Below, one piece after another: positions 22,901 to 35,726 of a DNA stretch of 64,000 nucleotides (position 1 is the stretch's first letter; the number at the start of each line of letters is the position of its first letter). Made by a program: the position numbers and the translations under genes. The DNA is from Nymphaea colorata (Eukaryota > Streptophyta > Magnoliopsida > Nymphaeales > Nymphaeaceae), in the NCBI RefSeq assembly GCF_008831285.2, contig NW_022204764.1, forward strand, positions 1-64,000, read 5' to 3'. The notes under the pieces are model-generated. The model was given only the letters and a program-made list of their open reading frames with translations, made no database searches and was not told where the DNA came from.

Positions 22901-24567
22901 TATTGGTATGAAAAACTTGCTGCAATGTGTTATCTCTGATATCATCCGATCCTCAGACTCTAATGAATAATCCATGAAAAAGAGGCTCTGGTTAGAAGCT
23001 TCTTGCAAAAGTTCACTGAAATGATGGGTGGAGAGTTGCTAAGCACTGGATGCGCTTCAGAGAATATTTGAAGTTTGGATAGGACTTATTGCTGAGTCTC
23101 AAACTGTGAGATAGTGGTGCAAAGAAGTGAAGATGGTATAGAGGCTTTTAGACTTTATCCTAGAAGAATATTCTCCTTTGCCAAGGAAGGCCATAAAAAT
23201 ACACTCTACGCAATATGCATTATGGAGCAGAGTTTTAATTCCCTCTAGAAGTTCTCACCCTTCTTTGAAAGAAGGTATTACTAAGTGACGCTGAGCGCAA
23301 CTGCATGAGCACTATGCATTCTTGGAGAAAGTCATCAAATTCCCAGCTGAACATTTCAACATTATTGACTACCTATGCAGAAACGACAGGCCATTATCTT
23401 AAAAATTCGCTTATTTGATCCTCGTTAGACAGGAAAGTATCACAAAGTGATGAAATTAAGCCAATTATCGCATCAGTCCAAATTCTTGGAGATTAAGGAT
23501 GATTTCGACAGATGCGTGTTGATTGGCTGATTGGATTCCCTCATATGTTGAAAACGCAAGAAGCAACTCATATGGAGTTATGGATTAATCCAGAACAAGA
23601 AGTTATCTTGAATACGTTTCTCCTGTTCGATCACTACCCTTGACTCAACAACTGATCAAATTCAAGAGCAGAGCTCAGCATGTTGCATGTTACTCTTTCC
23701 TTGCTTCTTCAGCTTGAAGCAGATGGTTTCATTCATAATCTCGATGCATTCCCTTCACTATTTGCCTTTACTCATCCATTTACGTTTTGGTTTGAAGAGT
23801 TTGTGGATAACTACTATGAATAAACGCACAGATCATTTATCGCCAAGCACTACACTGAGTATGGAAATCGTGTCAAATCATTGTGGGAAAATAGACCAAA
23901 GCGAGCATTCCCATCTCATCCTCTGTACCTGATCGGCAAGACGATTGAGCGCTATCGTGCTAAAAAGACAGAAACTAATGAAATGCTTGAAGTTGAGACA
24001 TTTGATATCTAATCAAGTCTTCTAGAGCTCAATGAAGATAATGCCTTTTTGAACAAGAAAAATATCAAGAATTTCCCTGGTTCTGAAGATTTTAGAGTAA
24101 AGGTGACAACATCTTATGGAGGATCTGGCTTTTTAAGCATGGATAGAAGCAATCAATCTAGTGATGATGAAGAGCCTCAAGATAAAAAAGCCAACAATCC
24201 ATTTGATAAGGTTATAAAAGGCAAACTTTTAAGGAAAATTGTCATCAAAAACTTGACTTACGATAACCTCTTGCTTGTAGCTAGACTTAAATCTGCAAAC
24301 CCTGAGCCCAACTTTAGTCCCACTAACTTTGAAGTTAGCTTTGAGGTAAAAGGTGGAAACAGCTATGTGTTAACTCTTCACAAAAAAAGAGTGGACGAAC
24401 CTTTCGGAGAGTACTCACTTGAGCTGATTACACTGGGACAAGCAACACGCGAAGGTTATTGGCCGCGCCAAATCATTTCTGAAGTCGGAGAAAATGAGCA
24501 TGAAGATGAGGAGGAAGGCTCTGAGGACTCAGATGAAGGCTCGAGAAACCCTATCTGGGTTATATGA
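16940..24567 (+). CDS. Giant ubiquitin-specific protease (USP9X/USP24 type) with Ubl and EF-hand
   Basis: About 2,540 residues from ATG 16940 (ATG TAA GAT, so M-E-D) to TGA 24565-24567. A long helical N-terminal half (HEAT/ARM-like, 17.0-19.6 kb) is followed by a ubiquitin-like segment (about 19.60-19.80 kb, SLTLRIVDHFNVN to HELKLLVGDKELDP). A canonical EF-hand loop comes next (DTDKDGYLTETD, about 20.05-20.09 kb). The peptidase domain starts at the Cys box GYAGIRNLGCICYMISMLQQ (about 21.37 kb), where the second Cys is catalytic and the Asn five residues before it is the oxyanion residue. It continues with QQDAQEFLNLFFDK, a zinc-binding pair (CSNC and CDAC), HLQRM and the His box LHYGSAEFGHYFSYIK (about 22.15-22.20 kb). 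The enzyme cleaves ubiquitin from substrates. The domain order matches the USP9X/USP24 group. A few one-base shifts are needed (for example near 17390, 20270 and 22830). Confidence 0.88.
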
Positions 24568-24611
24568 TCGCATCCATAATTAAATTTCTGCAATATAACA
24601 ATGAATTATCA

Positions 24612-25510
24612 TCATATTTGCTCATTGTTGATAAACTTATCCAGTCGAACATTGATCCGCTGCTCAAATTCCTCGATTCTTTCTTTGGTAGATGGGCTAA
24701 TCACAACCATTGAGAAAAAGATATCCTCGTCTTCTGTTCCGAATCGAAGAAAAACTAGATCGCTAAGCCTTCGGTCGACGAAAGTATAGAGCTAGCTGTT
24801 AGCTCTGTCTGGGAAAATCATATCAGCTGCATGCAAAACTTCGTCAAAGACTTGATTTTTGTACTAAAAGATTTGAATCATGATCTCGGGGTGTATAGGA
24901 GTTGTATTATCTTGCTTAGTCCACTGAGCTGCTTGACATCTGTTAAGATCATTACCTGGTCCCATTGCTCTTTACACTCTTCAGAATATTTTTCGGCTAG
25001 TACTAGCCACTCTCTCATCTAAAGTTTGAAAAATTATAGAATCGCCTTTAGGCTTCTTGTTCTAACTTCATCGATTTGCTTTTAATAATTCATCAATATC
25101 TACTTGTATATCTGGAGATTCGCCATGTTTTATCTGCGTAGGCGGCGAGATTCAAGTGCAAGCCTTTTGAACTAAGCAAACGAAAGCTCATGATAGCCCT
25201 CGTATATAGCCTTTACTGCTTAATATGCAAAATCTTGAGAATTTTTTGCCGCGTTTTTTACATTATTGACCACACGGATCAAGCTTTTGGTGAGCTATTC
25301 GTTGTTGGGATTCAGTTTCGGCTCTTCTATTGGAGGATTAAGCTATTCAGCTTCAACTTAAGATGACACTTCAATGTGGCTTTTCTAAGGTTTCCGTGAA
25401 AAAGCGCGGAAGGTAAGATAAGCTAAGCCTGTTAAGGTGACTGCTCCAAATAAGCCAATGAGGAGCTTACTTTAGTTCTCTCTGATTTTTTCTGCGAACC
25501 TACTAAACAT
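24612..25510 (-). CDS. Membrane-anchored helical protein of unknown function
   Basis: Reads from ATG at 25510 to TGA at 24612-24614, about 299 residues. A single membrane span lies near the N-terminus (LLIGLFGAVTLTGLAYLTF, residues about 17-35) after a short basic lead, followed by a long, mostly helical soluble region rich in Glu and Lys. The layout resembles inner-membrane-anchored mitochondrial proteins, but no family motif confirms this. One one-base correction in a C run near 24888 keeps the C-terminal part (LSDLVFLRFGTEDEDIFF) in frame. Its stop is only 44 bp from the stop of the convergent deubiquitinase gene. Confidence 0.65.
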
Positions 25511-26431
25511 AATCTTAATAATTATTGTATATAAATAATAGAATTGTTGTATCAGCCAAATATGCCTAAAGCTCAAGCAATCCTTAGATGGATAGTGAGT
25601 AGTAATCAAATATATATAAACAAAGCAATCCTTATTTGTCAATTATGCAAGATTGACCAATTAAGTAATTATTTTCATGCTCTTTATTATGCCCGAACAA
25701 GATCTGATTGTCTCTTCACTCTCTCAATAAAATGTTGGTATAATCGAAACTGATTTAATGGCTAAATGGGCCGTTTGTAGAACAGATAAGCAAAAAAGCC
25801 AAAATATTTTAATCTATCAACATTAATCGAATAGTGTTTATCTTCTACGATTGTAAATGTGATCTTTAAAGAATCTGTAAACTCAGATTATGAAACCTAT
25901 TGCTTGCCTTTTGAGTCAGTTATGCTGATTGACTTAAGTTTATTTCTACTGATACGACTGTGTGCTTACTCACATAGAAAAACTCCCCAAGGATCACATT
26001 TCGTTCATTAAAATGAGAAAATGCTTTAGGCTTTATAAAGTTATGCTATGGCCTATCGATATTAGGTTCTCTTATATTCTTTTATTAAGAGTTTGGCAGT
26101 TTACATTTATTCTTGGTCTAATTTTTTCACAGCTATAATTTCTAATAGCAAGGGCATTATTTTTAAACAGATTAGTTCGCAGAAGCAAAATATGTCAAAT
26201 TTTCATTTATTTTGTTCATCTGTCAAATATGTTCATAATTGGTCGAGGATTAAAATTTCAAGATATTATTAATATTTTATCCAAAAAGATTTTCATTTTA
26301 AATAAATATTTGCTCTAAGCCGATGATTTTAACTTTTCCCGATGAGTATAGGACTGTAAGTAAATTGTTTATTAGCTTGATGTATAATATTTTTTGAAAC
26401 AAATCAAAGCCTTGCATTCCACAGTCTTAAA
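25511..26431. other. AT-rich intergenic region
   Basis: About 920 bp between two divergent genes, strongly AT-rich. It contains short open frames such as 25544-25753 on the plus strand that lack motifs and are not supported. No repeat or RNA gene was seen. It should contain promoters for both flanking genes. Confidence 0.5.
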
Positions 26432-27383
26432 ATGCCTCGAGAAAATAACCCCAACATTCTCCTGAAAGTTCGCAAACTGCCTGCCAAGCAAGATGAGCCC
26501 CTTGTGATCCTCCCCCAGAGCCTCCCTCTCCCACTGCCCCTCGCCAAGCCTACTCTCCTTCCCTCCTCTCAGCCATAGTTTCATGCTGAAATTCCTCTGG
26601 TAGAGCCCCCCCTTCAGCCCATTGCCAAGACAGCCGACTGGACCCCCGCAGACGAGATGAAGCTATCAGAACTGCACAACTAACTAGGAAACAGATGGAG
26701 CCTCATTTCGCGCTCCTTCCCAGGAAAGTAAAGAATTTCATATTCAGAAGCGACAACTGCATCAAAAACCACTTTTTCTCGAGGCTGCGCATGTCACTTA
26801 GACACCTCAACAAACAACTGCCCGAAGGCACTGACACAAAACCTGTCAAAATGCACGTTGTTTATAAGATTATGTCAACATGCTAAGAAAGGTTCAATCC
26901 AAACTCTTAATTCATCCAATCATTCATCGACTCCTCTTACTGTATTCCTCATAATATTTAGAACTCAAAAATAAAATTTTGGATTTCTTGGCCAAAAAAG
27001 ATAATCCTTCAGAAATCTTTGATGTGGAGAAGATTATTTAGGAGATGCATGTCTTTAACAAGAGATTCAAACTAAGGGCAGATGTCCTCAAAATTCCTAA
27101 GGCTTCAAGAATTCCAAAGATAAAAAAACAGAGGGCAGCATCAGAGATATAGTAGGATGAGGACAGCGTTAACTCAGTTTAAAGAATCCCGATCACTGAT
27201 CCCAGAATGATGAGCGCATTAATGAAGCTCCATCAACTGTTTATTAATGGAACAGCCTGGAGGCCATCCTCTAAGAGAGTCTCCGTCTATCTTAAGTTCT
27301 CCAAATCAGAAATGAGAGAGTAGAAATCAAAATGGTTGACACATCTGAGTACCTTTGTAAATAAATTCTTATTTAGTCAATGA
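26432..27383 (+). CDS. Myb-like DNA-binding protein (single R3-like repeat)
   Basis: From ATG 26432 the N-terminus is unusually Pro/Leu-rich and locally GC-rich. It is followed by one Myb repeat: WTPADEMKLSELHNELGNRW, SLISRSFPGK, then, across a 20-nt intron (GTAAAGAATTTCATATTCAG), SDNCIKNHFFSRLR. The spaced tryptophans and the DNxIKNHFxSxLR recognition helix are those of an R3-type Myb repeat, which binds DNA. A second 20-nt intron near 26938 joins a charged C-terminal region (ELKNKILDFLAKKDNPSE, FNKRFKLRADVLKIPK) that ends at TGA 27381-27383. It is probably a transcription factor. It is convergent with a second, unrelated-length Myb gene at 27500. Confidence 0.82.
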
Positions 27384-27499
27384 AGAAGAGGCCCTGTGTG
27401 ATGTTTGGGCTTTTGAGCCTTCTTGGAGTGAGCCTTTCTTCTGATTATGTTAAAAATAGCATCAATCATATCCATGAATAATATTAAAACTTCAACTGA

Positions 27500-28547
<1,048 letters not shown>

Positions 28548-28707
28548 CAATAATTATAAATTAATGCCAGACTCTTGCTCATGCAATTGCGCCACCACTG
28601 CCCGCATCTTTTTGGGTTCTTTATGCTCAAAATTGAAAGCCATAGTCTTTTAGAATGGAACTTGGTAGATTGCAGAGTTAAATCCTCTCATTTTATATTA
28701 TCTGAAA

Positions 28708-29337
28708 ATGATTGCGATAAAAATGACTTCAGGGTTGCAGATAATTGCAGTTTTTCTCTCTTTTCTGCTTGCTTCGTTGTGCCATTCGTGCTGCCATCAA
28801 ATGAGAAGGTAGGTAGGCCGATCAGCTTTGTGCATCCTACACCCTGATAATAATTCTGGAGTGAGAGGAGTTGTCACTATGCATCAACAAAGCCCACTGC
28901 ATCCGCTCTACTATTAGTTTGCAGTGGGAGGATTGGGAAATTTGGCACATCATGGAGTTCATATTCACGAGTATGGTGATTTGACAGAAGGATGCAAGAG
29001 TGCAGGTCCTCACTACAATCCTTATGGTAAGACCCATGGTGGTCGCAAAGATGTGAGTCGACATGCTGGTGATCTTGGCAACCTGCTCACAGATGCCAAA
29101 GGGGCTGCGGAGATGTGCATCACTGATCATGTGACCACCCTCTATGGAGAAAAATCGATAATCGGTAGGTCAGTGGTAGTCCACAAAAATAAGGACGATT
29201 TGGGTCGAGGAGGAGACCTTTAATCAACCAAAACCGGTAATGCTGGGGCAAGATTAGCTTGTGGAGTCATAGGAGTTGCCAGCTAATTCAAACATTTCAA
29301 ATGGAACCATGACCTTCATTAAGCACAGAGTAGATGA
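28708..29337 (+). CDS. Secreted Cu/Zn superoxide dismutase
   Basis: A 209-residue frame from ATG 28708 (an in-frame ATG at 28723 is an alternative) to TGA 29335-29337, with no intron needed. An N-terminal signal peptide is clear (IIAVFLSFLLASLCHSC). The enzyme domain carries every metal ligand: HIH and the shared bridging His in GPHYNPYGKTHGG, the zinc His and Asp in SRHAGDLGN, and the last copper His in GRSVVVHKNKDD. The disulfide cysteines lie in EGCKS and RLACGVIGV. It converts superoxide to oxygen and hydrogen peroxide, here in the secretory pathway or outside the cell. A short TAA-containing extension after GVAS adds about 18 residues compared with typical family members. Confidence 0.95.
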
Positions 29338-29437
29338 ATATCTATATTATGCTACAATCCTTAAAATTAGAATTTGATTAAAATCGTTGATTAAAATTGT
29401 CATTTCTCGTAATGTTCGATCTATATATATAAATTCT

Positions 29438-29881
29438 ATGATCGACCACAGCAAAGATGGCAAAGAACTAACTTTCCTTTTCGATTGGATGCGCATCGCC
29501 CGCAAACCTCATCAATCGCTCAGACAAGACATCAAGATGCTATTCGATTTGATCGCCATCCCAGTCAGTGATAGTTAGATCAGAATCATAGAGAAGACTA
29601 TTGACCCTACAGGCAACAAGAACGAGCTTACAAAGTAAGATCTTCTAAACTGCTTTATTGTCGAAGAAGAATATCGTAAATCTAGAGAAAAAGAATTACT
29701 AAAGGCATTTAAGTATATCAGTCATGATGAGGAGGAAATCTCATTTGACAAACTAAAGGAATTTTTCAAAGAGGAAGATATAGACTCAGCGACCGGCGAA
29801 ATGATACTCAAGCAACTGGCTGAATATGAGTCCAAACCAGGAAAGTTCGATTTTAAGACTTTTACTACAAATCTCTACTGA
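29438..29881 (+). CDS. Calmodulin-like protein with degenerate EF-hands
   Basis: A clean 147-residue frame from ATG 29438 to TGA 29879-29881. Size, helical pattern and segments such as DPTGNKNELTKEDLLNCF and SHDEEEISFDKLKEFF have the shape of paired EF-hand helix-loop-helix units. The loops lack several of the oxygen ligands needed for strong calcium binding. It is therefore probably a calmodulin/centrin-like adaptor with reduced or no calcium affinity. The assignment to the EF-hand superfamily is inference from pattern, not from a perfect loop. Confidence 0.65.
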
Positions 29882-29964
29882 TGTTTATGCGAACTATGAT
29901 TGTTTATCCAAATCGAAAATCCAAACCTATTCAATCTTTCATGCTTCTTATGTTTTAAATTATT

Positions 29965-31249
29965 ATGAGTTTTAAATGAGCAAATAAAGTCATCCTCACC
30001 TCTTAGCACAAGAACTACAGGTTGGTCTTCGGCAAGCAAAACTAATCTAAAAGAAATCATATTGCAACAGTAAAAGGTTCTTAAGATAGGAACGTAGATT
30101 ACTACAAGCTCGATAAGGCCTCACTTAGAGCTGTATTAGAAAAAATAAAATGCGAAGTAGTCAAGCAATCTTCATACAAATTCTACCAAGAACAAGCACA
30201 CGATAGAATGAATTAACAAGTGGATACTCTCTTTACGTCTGATTCTCGGAAGCATAGTTACCTAGTGATGTCTTTAAAGAAGCAACTGCTTTTCCACTAA
30301 TGCGTTAAAGAGAAGAGGGAGTATTTAACTTATAGCCCTTTATCGACGCATCATCTCTAAATAGTTGAGAAGAGTTGTATGGAGTCGATAATTCAATCGG
30401 TAGGCCCTACGCAAGAAATATCTATTGGTCGACCGAGAAGTTACTCCTTACAAAGTGGATGAAGAACTTAAAATGGCAATCAGCAAACTAGCTTCAACCA
30501 ATTAGATGACACTTAAAGACAGTCAAAAAGATGCTGCTTTGAGAATTATGCAATACTTTGTGAAAATTAGCAATAAAATCCCGCACAGATATCATAATTA
30601 TATCGCTTTGAATGTGGTTGACCTCTTCAGCTTTCATTCTCCATCAAAGTCTTTAGATCTCGGAGCAGTAGCACTTGGCCTTGTTGGAGTCGCTGATTCA
30701 TACAAAGAACCAGACGTTTAGATCCGGTTTGCAAGGATCATGCGTGCTATAACAATCGTAGACTCAGAGTCCGCATCACATATTCAGTAATTTTACTTAG
30801 AAGATGGAAATGGGAAAAGAGAGCTGAACGAATGCTTCTAATACTTTCGGCTTACACTTGGAGCAAGCCATCTTCCTATTCCTGCAAGCCAGTTTCTTAT
30901 CGACCAACTCATTATTCGCAAGTTTTGTTCTTTCGATATGTATGTCTTTTTCGCTATTGTTCTGCTAATAATCAGCGATGAGTTCGATCGATAGGAAAAG
31001 AATAAGCCTAAATTGAAGGACATAATAGATCGAGCTAAGACTATTGTAAAGTTGGAAGACTTCGTCGAAGCTTATAGCACTATCTACCAAGTAATTCCGG
31101 CATTTCACTCTGCTGATGACCTTGGATCTCATCCGAATAGCGAACTCTTGCTAGAAATGATAGCATGCGATAGTGCCAAGCCCGGAGAAGACGACTCTAA
31201 CTTCGTGATGGATCTCGATGAGTAGCCTAGAATCGGCCATAAAATTTGA
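29965..31249 (+). CDS. Helical protein of unknown function
   Basis: From ATG 29965, a 21-nt intron directly after the first codon (GTTTTAAATGAG to AAATAAAG) opens the frame. A second, 16-nt intron (GTAGGCCCTACGCAAG, about 30398-30413) joins the two halves, and the frame ends at TGA 31247-31249, giving roughly 415 residues. The N-terminal half contains DYYKLDKASLRAVLEK. The C-terminal half is strongly helical (KDAALRIMQYFVKISNKIPH, LGAVALGLVGVADSYKEPD). No domain is recognised with confidence. The acidic C-terminus (FVMDLDEE) precedes the convergent porin gene by 52 bp. Confidence 0.6.
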
Positions 31250-31301
31250 AGCTAAGTCAATATTAAGCGGATAAAAATGGTGATTTTTGGATATTGAGGG
31301 A

Positions 31302-32257
31302 TCAAACATTGAACTCAACTTGTGCTCCATAGCTGAATGTGCGCTTTTCTCCGAGGAGGTCCTTGCCAGAAACACCGAGTGATGTCTTGGCGATTCCGTT
31401 GAAGGCGACAGAAGGAAGGCGAACCAGTAGAGATGCACTATAGTCAGTCTTAATGCTTGCCTTAACAACCCACTTGTTCTCAAATGATTGTTCAGCCACA
31501 AACTGGGCATTTTCGAACAGTTTTCCCCTGGTGTTGAGGACAGCCTAAGTAGAAATAGATTTACCTCGATGCCGTATTTCCAGTTCTTGAAGCTGGAAAT
31601 GGCGTCAATCTTGACGTTATCGAAGTATCCGTTGGCATCTGACCAGTTGAATCCAGTTTGACGGAATTTACTGTTGACCAATCGCAGGTAAACAGAGCTG
31701 GCACTATCGTGAGTATAGCCAAACAAGAGGTCGTTTTTAACCAGAACGTGGTCATAAAGTCCATAAGCAGCTAGGACACCAAAGATAAATTTATCTTGGG
31801 TCACCACTGTTCGGTTGTACCAAGTGGCTTTCTGCCTATCTGGGGTGACGTCAATTTTTAGCCTGTTATCAGTGTTGCATTTGGGTCCAAGATGAGCTGC
31901 TCCCAATCTGAGAGTCACATTTTACAATGACTTGGAGGCACTGACACCCGCATAGAGGTTCCATTTTTTTCCTTGGTGCTCGGTGATTCCGTTATCGAGC
32001 TGAACTTTGAAGCTGTCAGACTTGAGCTTAGAGTACAGGGAGCGACCCTGAGGTAAATCAAACCACAATTTGACTTCTTCAGAAATCGATCGATCATGGT
32101 TGACGGTGGCCTTCACATTGACGGTGCTTTTTCCTCCTTCACTGTTGACCTTAAAGTTGAGGAGTTTCTCGTGAACAAAACCGTCAGTAATGAAGGAATA
32201 AGGAAGCTTGGGGAAGTCTGTCCATGGTTCAATCTTAATTGATTAGGGCTTCGACAT
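31302..32257 (-). CDS. Mitochondrial porin (VDAC family)
   Basis: Reads from ATG at 32257 to TGA at 31302-31304 with one 20-nt intron at 31545-31564, giving 311 residues. The sequence has the alternating polar/apolar beta-strand pattern of the 19-strand VDAC barrel and ends with a strand matching the mitochondrial beta-signal pattern (RTFSYGAQVEFNV). Internal segments such as VTLRLGAAHLGPKC, LLFGYTHDSASSVYLRLV and ASLLVRLPSVAFNGIAKT fit successive strands. VDAC lets ATP, ADP and small metabolites cross the outer mitochondrial membrane. The length is slightly above the usual 280-300. The only TAA codons needed are read as Glu. The identification rests on pattern and order rather than one diagnostic motif. 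Confidence 0.75.
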
Positions 32258-32565
32258 TATCTCAAATAAAAATATATCAATTTAATCAAGGCCTTGATTA
32301 TTTAAGATACTAACAAAACTGAATCTCGTGGAAAATATGAATTTGCTCTTTTCTACGTATCTAACTCGAGAATTTATTGCTTTTCCTAAATTTTCTAAGA
32401 GTTTTTAAACGTTTATTGATGAAGGGCAAGATTCAAAATTATTAATGGCTCTGAAAATCTTTAAGAATCTTCTTCGATATCAATAAAGTTTGCCTCTATG
32501 ATTTATTGATGGATTATTACTTTTTTCTTTTTTTATTTTAAGCGAAGTGATTTAAGATAGTAATA
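32258..32565. other. AT-rich intergenic spacer
   Basis: About 310 bp of AT-rich sequence between the 5-prime end of the porin gene and the 3-prime end of the next minus-strand gene. Nothing recognisable was seen in it. It likely contains the porin promoter. Confidence 0.5.
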
Positions 32566-33484
32566 TCAATCAAGGATAAAAAAGTGCTCAATATCCTCAG
32601 CATTCGGACGCAGCAGATCGTTGAAGGTTAGCATCTTTCCAATCGCATTCTTTACCCATAAAGGCAGCGAACAAGTGATAGGCGGAACCTACTTTAGTCT
32701 TCTGAGCCATTCCTTTTCATCTGTGCTATATTTCCATGGATTCTATCCGCACACCATTCTATAGAACGTTACTCCCAGACTCCAAACATCACTCTTCGGA
32801 CTGAACCTCTTCTCCTTTATTATTTATGGGGCAATAAATTCTTCAGTTCCAACACTATAGATGGAGGTAGTTTTATCAGCATCAGTAAGACTCACAGCAA
32901 AGCCAAAATCACTTAGCTTAGCTTATCCTGAGTGAAAAAGTATGTACCGTTGTGGAGAAGAATATTTTGCGGCTTGATATCTCTATGGCAGATGGAGTTG
33001 CGATGAAGGTAGACTAGGGCGGAAATAGTTTGCCTCATGATAGGCAAAGCAATTTAAGGGGAGATAGAGCCCTACTTCTTGATGAGAGCCTATAGGGATC
33101 TAAATCAGTTAGCTATTACCCTTGGTTGCAGTACTCTAAGAAGAAATAAAGCTGGGAGTTGTTTTCTGAGTACCCATTAAATCTGATTATGTTGGGATGG
33201 TCGATTCTCTACAACAACAATGCCTCATTCCTCAAAGATTTTACATAAAACTGTCTTGCGGTTTCCTTGATCTTACTATTGTTGATTTTTTGTAAAAGTT
33301 TGGCTTTTGAGATGGCTTTGACTGCTAAAACTTCAGAAGTGGCCTTGTCCCAACAAGCGAAAACTTCGCCAAAGGTTCCCTCTCCAAGATAAATGTTCTT
33401 GATTTCATACCGATTGTCAATGATTTTGAGGGTTTCGGAAGGTCTTTAGGATCTTATCGCTTCGTTTACGCTTCTTTTCTGCAT
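32566..33484 (-). CDS. Ser/Thr protein kinase
   Basis: Reads from ATG at 33484 to TGA at 32566-32568 with two 20-nt introns (33100-33119 and 32928-32947), about 292 residues, essentially one kinase domain. Visible elements are the P-loop [13 protein letters not shown], the lysine in LAVKAISK, the hinge [30 protein letters not shown] and the activation segment [17 protein letters not shown]. The conserved Glu of APE is a TAA codon (complement of 32824-32826). [20 protein letters not shown] completes the C-lobe. All catalytic residues are present, so it should be active. The closest broad class is CAMK/STE-like and the substrate is unknown. The frame is also open upstream to an ATG at 33718, so a longer N-terminus is possible. 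Confidence 0.88.
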
Positions 33485-34026
33485 TACAACTTTTTAAAAT
33501 TATTATAAACTCTTCTTAAGCGTAATCATTTTAAAAGCTGAAGCACATAAATAATCTCGAAAAGCTATTTTTTCGTTTGAATCTACACTAACACAACAGG
33601 ATAAGCCAAAAAAGGAACATATAAATGGTGTTTTGTTTAGCTCTTTTATAATTTGTTTAGAATTATCTTCTGAATGGAATTCAAAGATAAAAGGATTGGA
33701 TGAAGTGAAGTTTGGCATCCTTAGAGTTGAACGAAAAAATATTCACTTGTATTTATCTTTTTAAATTAGGGTTTAACTTCATGAATAATTTGCTTTTCCA
33801 ACTAAACGAAGGATTTAGTAATTTTTTATGATTAAAATGCTTATTTTTCTAGCTAGAAGTAAAGATAAAGAGCCACCATAGTTTTAGCAGTATTAGTTTA
33901 CTTTTAGCTTGCATTTACATCTGCAAAACCAAAAAAAAGATAAATCTTGTATACCATAACACGAAATAATTGAGTTGTTTCTGCCACAATTTCCAAATAT
34001 GTCAAAATGAATGAAATAAGAAAAGA
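33485..34026. other. Intergenic spacer, possibly including a kinase N-terminal extension
   Basis: About 540 bp. The part from 33485 to 33718 is open in frame with the downstream kinase and begins with an ATG at 33718, so it may encode 78 extra residues. The AT-rich stretch just before 33484 instead looks like a leader. The remaining 300 bp show nothing recognisable. Confidence 0.4.
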
Positions 34027-34650
34027 TCAGCAACATTATTTTTTATTTTTACCTTTATCTTTCTTTTGTGATTACATAGTAAGTTTGGGTCCTCTTTTGC
34101 TTTTAGATTTAGATTGCTTATATATCTTTGATGCCTTTTCCGCCAAAGCCTGAAAAATCGCATTAATATTGAAGCCATTCTTTGCTGAGCAATTAAAATG
34201 CACTGCTTGATGACTTAATGCAAATAATTCCGCCTCTCGCTTGTCGACCCTCCTTGTGCTTTCAAGGTCAGATTTATTTCCTGCAATTATGAGTACGATG
34301 TCCTTCGGCGCATGCTGCTGAAGCTCTTCAATCCACCTCCTCATTTGCGAGAAGCTTTAAGTGGAAGTGATTTCATACACTACGATGGCGCCCACTGCAT
34401 CTTTATAATAGATAGGTGCAATCGAATTGAACTCTTCTTGGCCTGCAGTGTCCTAATCTAAGATATATCTTACCCAGATACATAACTTAACATCGCCGCT
34501 TTCAGTTTTGATTATCTTTTCCAAATAGCTTGCATTTATGGTAGGCTGGGTGCCTTCTTTGAATTGATTGTTTACAAACCTCATCGCAATCGAAGTTTTA
34601 CCGACTCTTCCTCCACCTAGGAGCACCATCTTCAAGGAATCTCCTTCCAT
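34027..34650 (-). CDS. Rab21-like small GTPase
   Basis: Reads from ATG at 34650 to TGA at 34027-34029 with one 21-nt intron (34453-34473) that splits the codons for W and D of WDTAGQEE. G-motifs are complete: the P-loop GGGRVGKTS, a switch I stretch TINASYLEK typical of Rab21, [26 protein letters not shown] and SAKNG. The C-terminus, read with TAA as Glu, is basic and ends KNKKECC. It thus has the two cysteines that are geranylgeranylated in Rabs, and this is lost if TAA is read as a stop. Rab21 acts on early endosomes and in phagocytosis. About 200 residues, normal for a Rab. Confidence 0.93.
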
Positions 34651-34716
34651 AAATATCAAGAATTAATACTGATAAATTAAAGAAATATTTTTTATGATTA
34701 ATTCATCAAAAAGATA

Positions 34717-35520
34717 TCATTCATCATCCTACATCTGTAGCAGCAATCCGACCTTCTTGCTGCATAGGTTTGTCAGCCGTTTCTTCAACAATAGTTAGAA
34801 GGGACTGTACTTAATCGAGCTGGCTTTAAGAAGACTGATAATTAGAATGAGCTGTTGAGAACTTGAGGCTTGATATGCACTCTCAGATAGAATGCTGAAC
34901 TTCTCACATTTGCTAATTTAAATCAATGTCCGTAATTATGAAAGCCTTTTGTTGGTATTTTAAAGACTGGTAAATCGATTGATGCAATTATGAAAGCCTA
35001 TCTTTTCATGCTTTTAGTCGCATTAGAAGCAGTATTCCTAATTTTAGTCTCCTTGGGCATATTCGTTCCCGATTTTGACGATTATACTCTTCTCTAAATG
35101 GCTTTCCTCTATCACCTCAAACATCCATGCGCCAAATCAGATGATCGAATAAATGGGCCTGCTTCGATTTCTTCAGGATTCGCGGGTGCAGATTTATAAT
35201 TAGTATACGAGGTGATTTGATTAGGAGACGTGAGGGTGCTTTTGCATGATTTTTGAGGAGTAAGAATGGGCATGAATGTTTAATCCGTCTTTGCAAGTTG
35301 GTTCAAACACTTCAATTTAATTCTGTTTATTGCCAATCGACTGCTTGCTTCCTTCTCGAGGATTAATGACTCCTCAATTTGGGCCAGCTGGTTGAAGTAT
35401 TTCGCTGACCGCACTCGGGCATGCTCGACATTATAAATAATTTCAATCAAGATCCAGAATATAAGCTATTTGAATCAGTAATGCGCCTTCTCCTTTAGAT
35501 AGAATAAAAATATTTAGCAT
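34717..35520 (-). CDS. Protein with a Cys/His cluster, function unknown
   Basis: Reads from ATG at 35520 to TGA at 34717-34719. The N-terminal third is helical (YFNQLAQIEESLILEKEASS) and the middle is Ser/Thr/Pro-rich. The C-terminal part contains CFECDEKHEKIGFHNC, which could bind one zinc ion, followed by a Leu-rich helical end. Two one-base corrections (near 35445 and 35115) join the three parts. No family is recognised. It lies divergently to the first of the STK32-like kinase genes. Confidence 0.55.
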
Positions 35521-35726
35521 GATTATAATTGTCATTTTTTCTAAATTGTCATTTTTTCCTTGATTATTTTTCCTAACTTTTCTTAAGTAGCAAAGACCAA
35601 ACAATTAAAATGATGTTTAACTTCATAATCCCTTAATAATAAAAAACTTTTTCAGCTGATTACAAATGTTTAAATACAATTGAGAGTTTTAATATTTATT
35701 ACTCAATATTACAAATTGATAGACGT

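Noticed and set aside
31151-31301. Continuation of the porin frame past codon 200 without splicing (minus strand).
   Set aside because: A 20-nt intron at 31545-31564 gives a better C-terminal beta-strand and a TGA stop; the unspliced reading runs antisense into the next gene.
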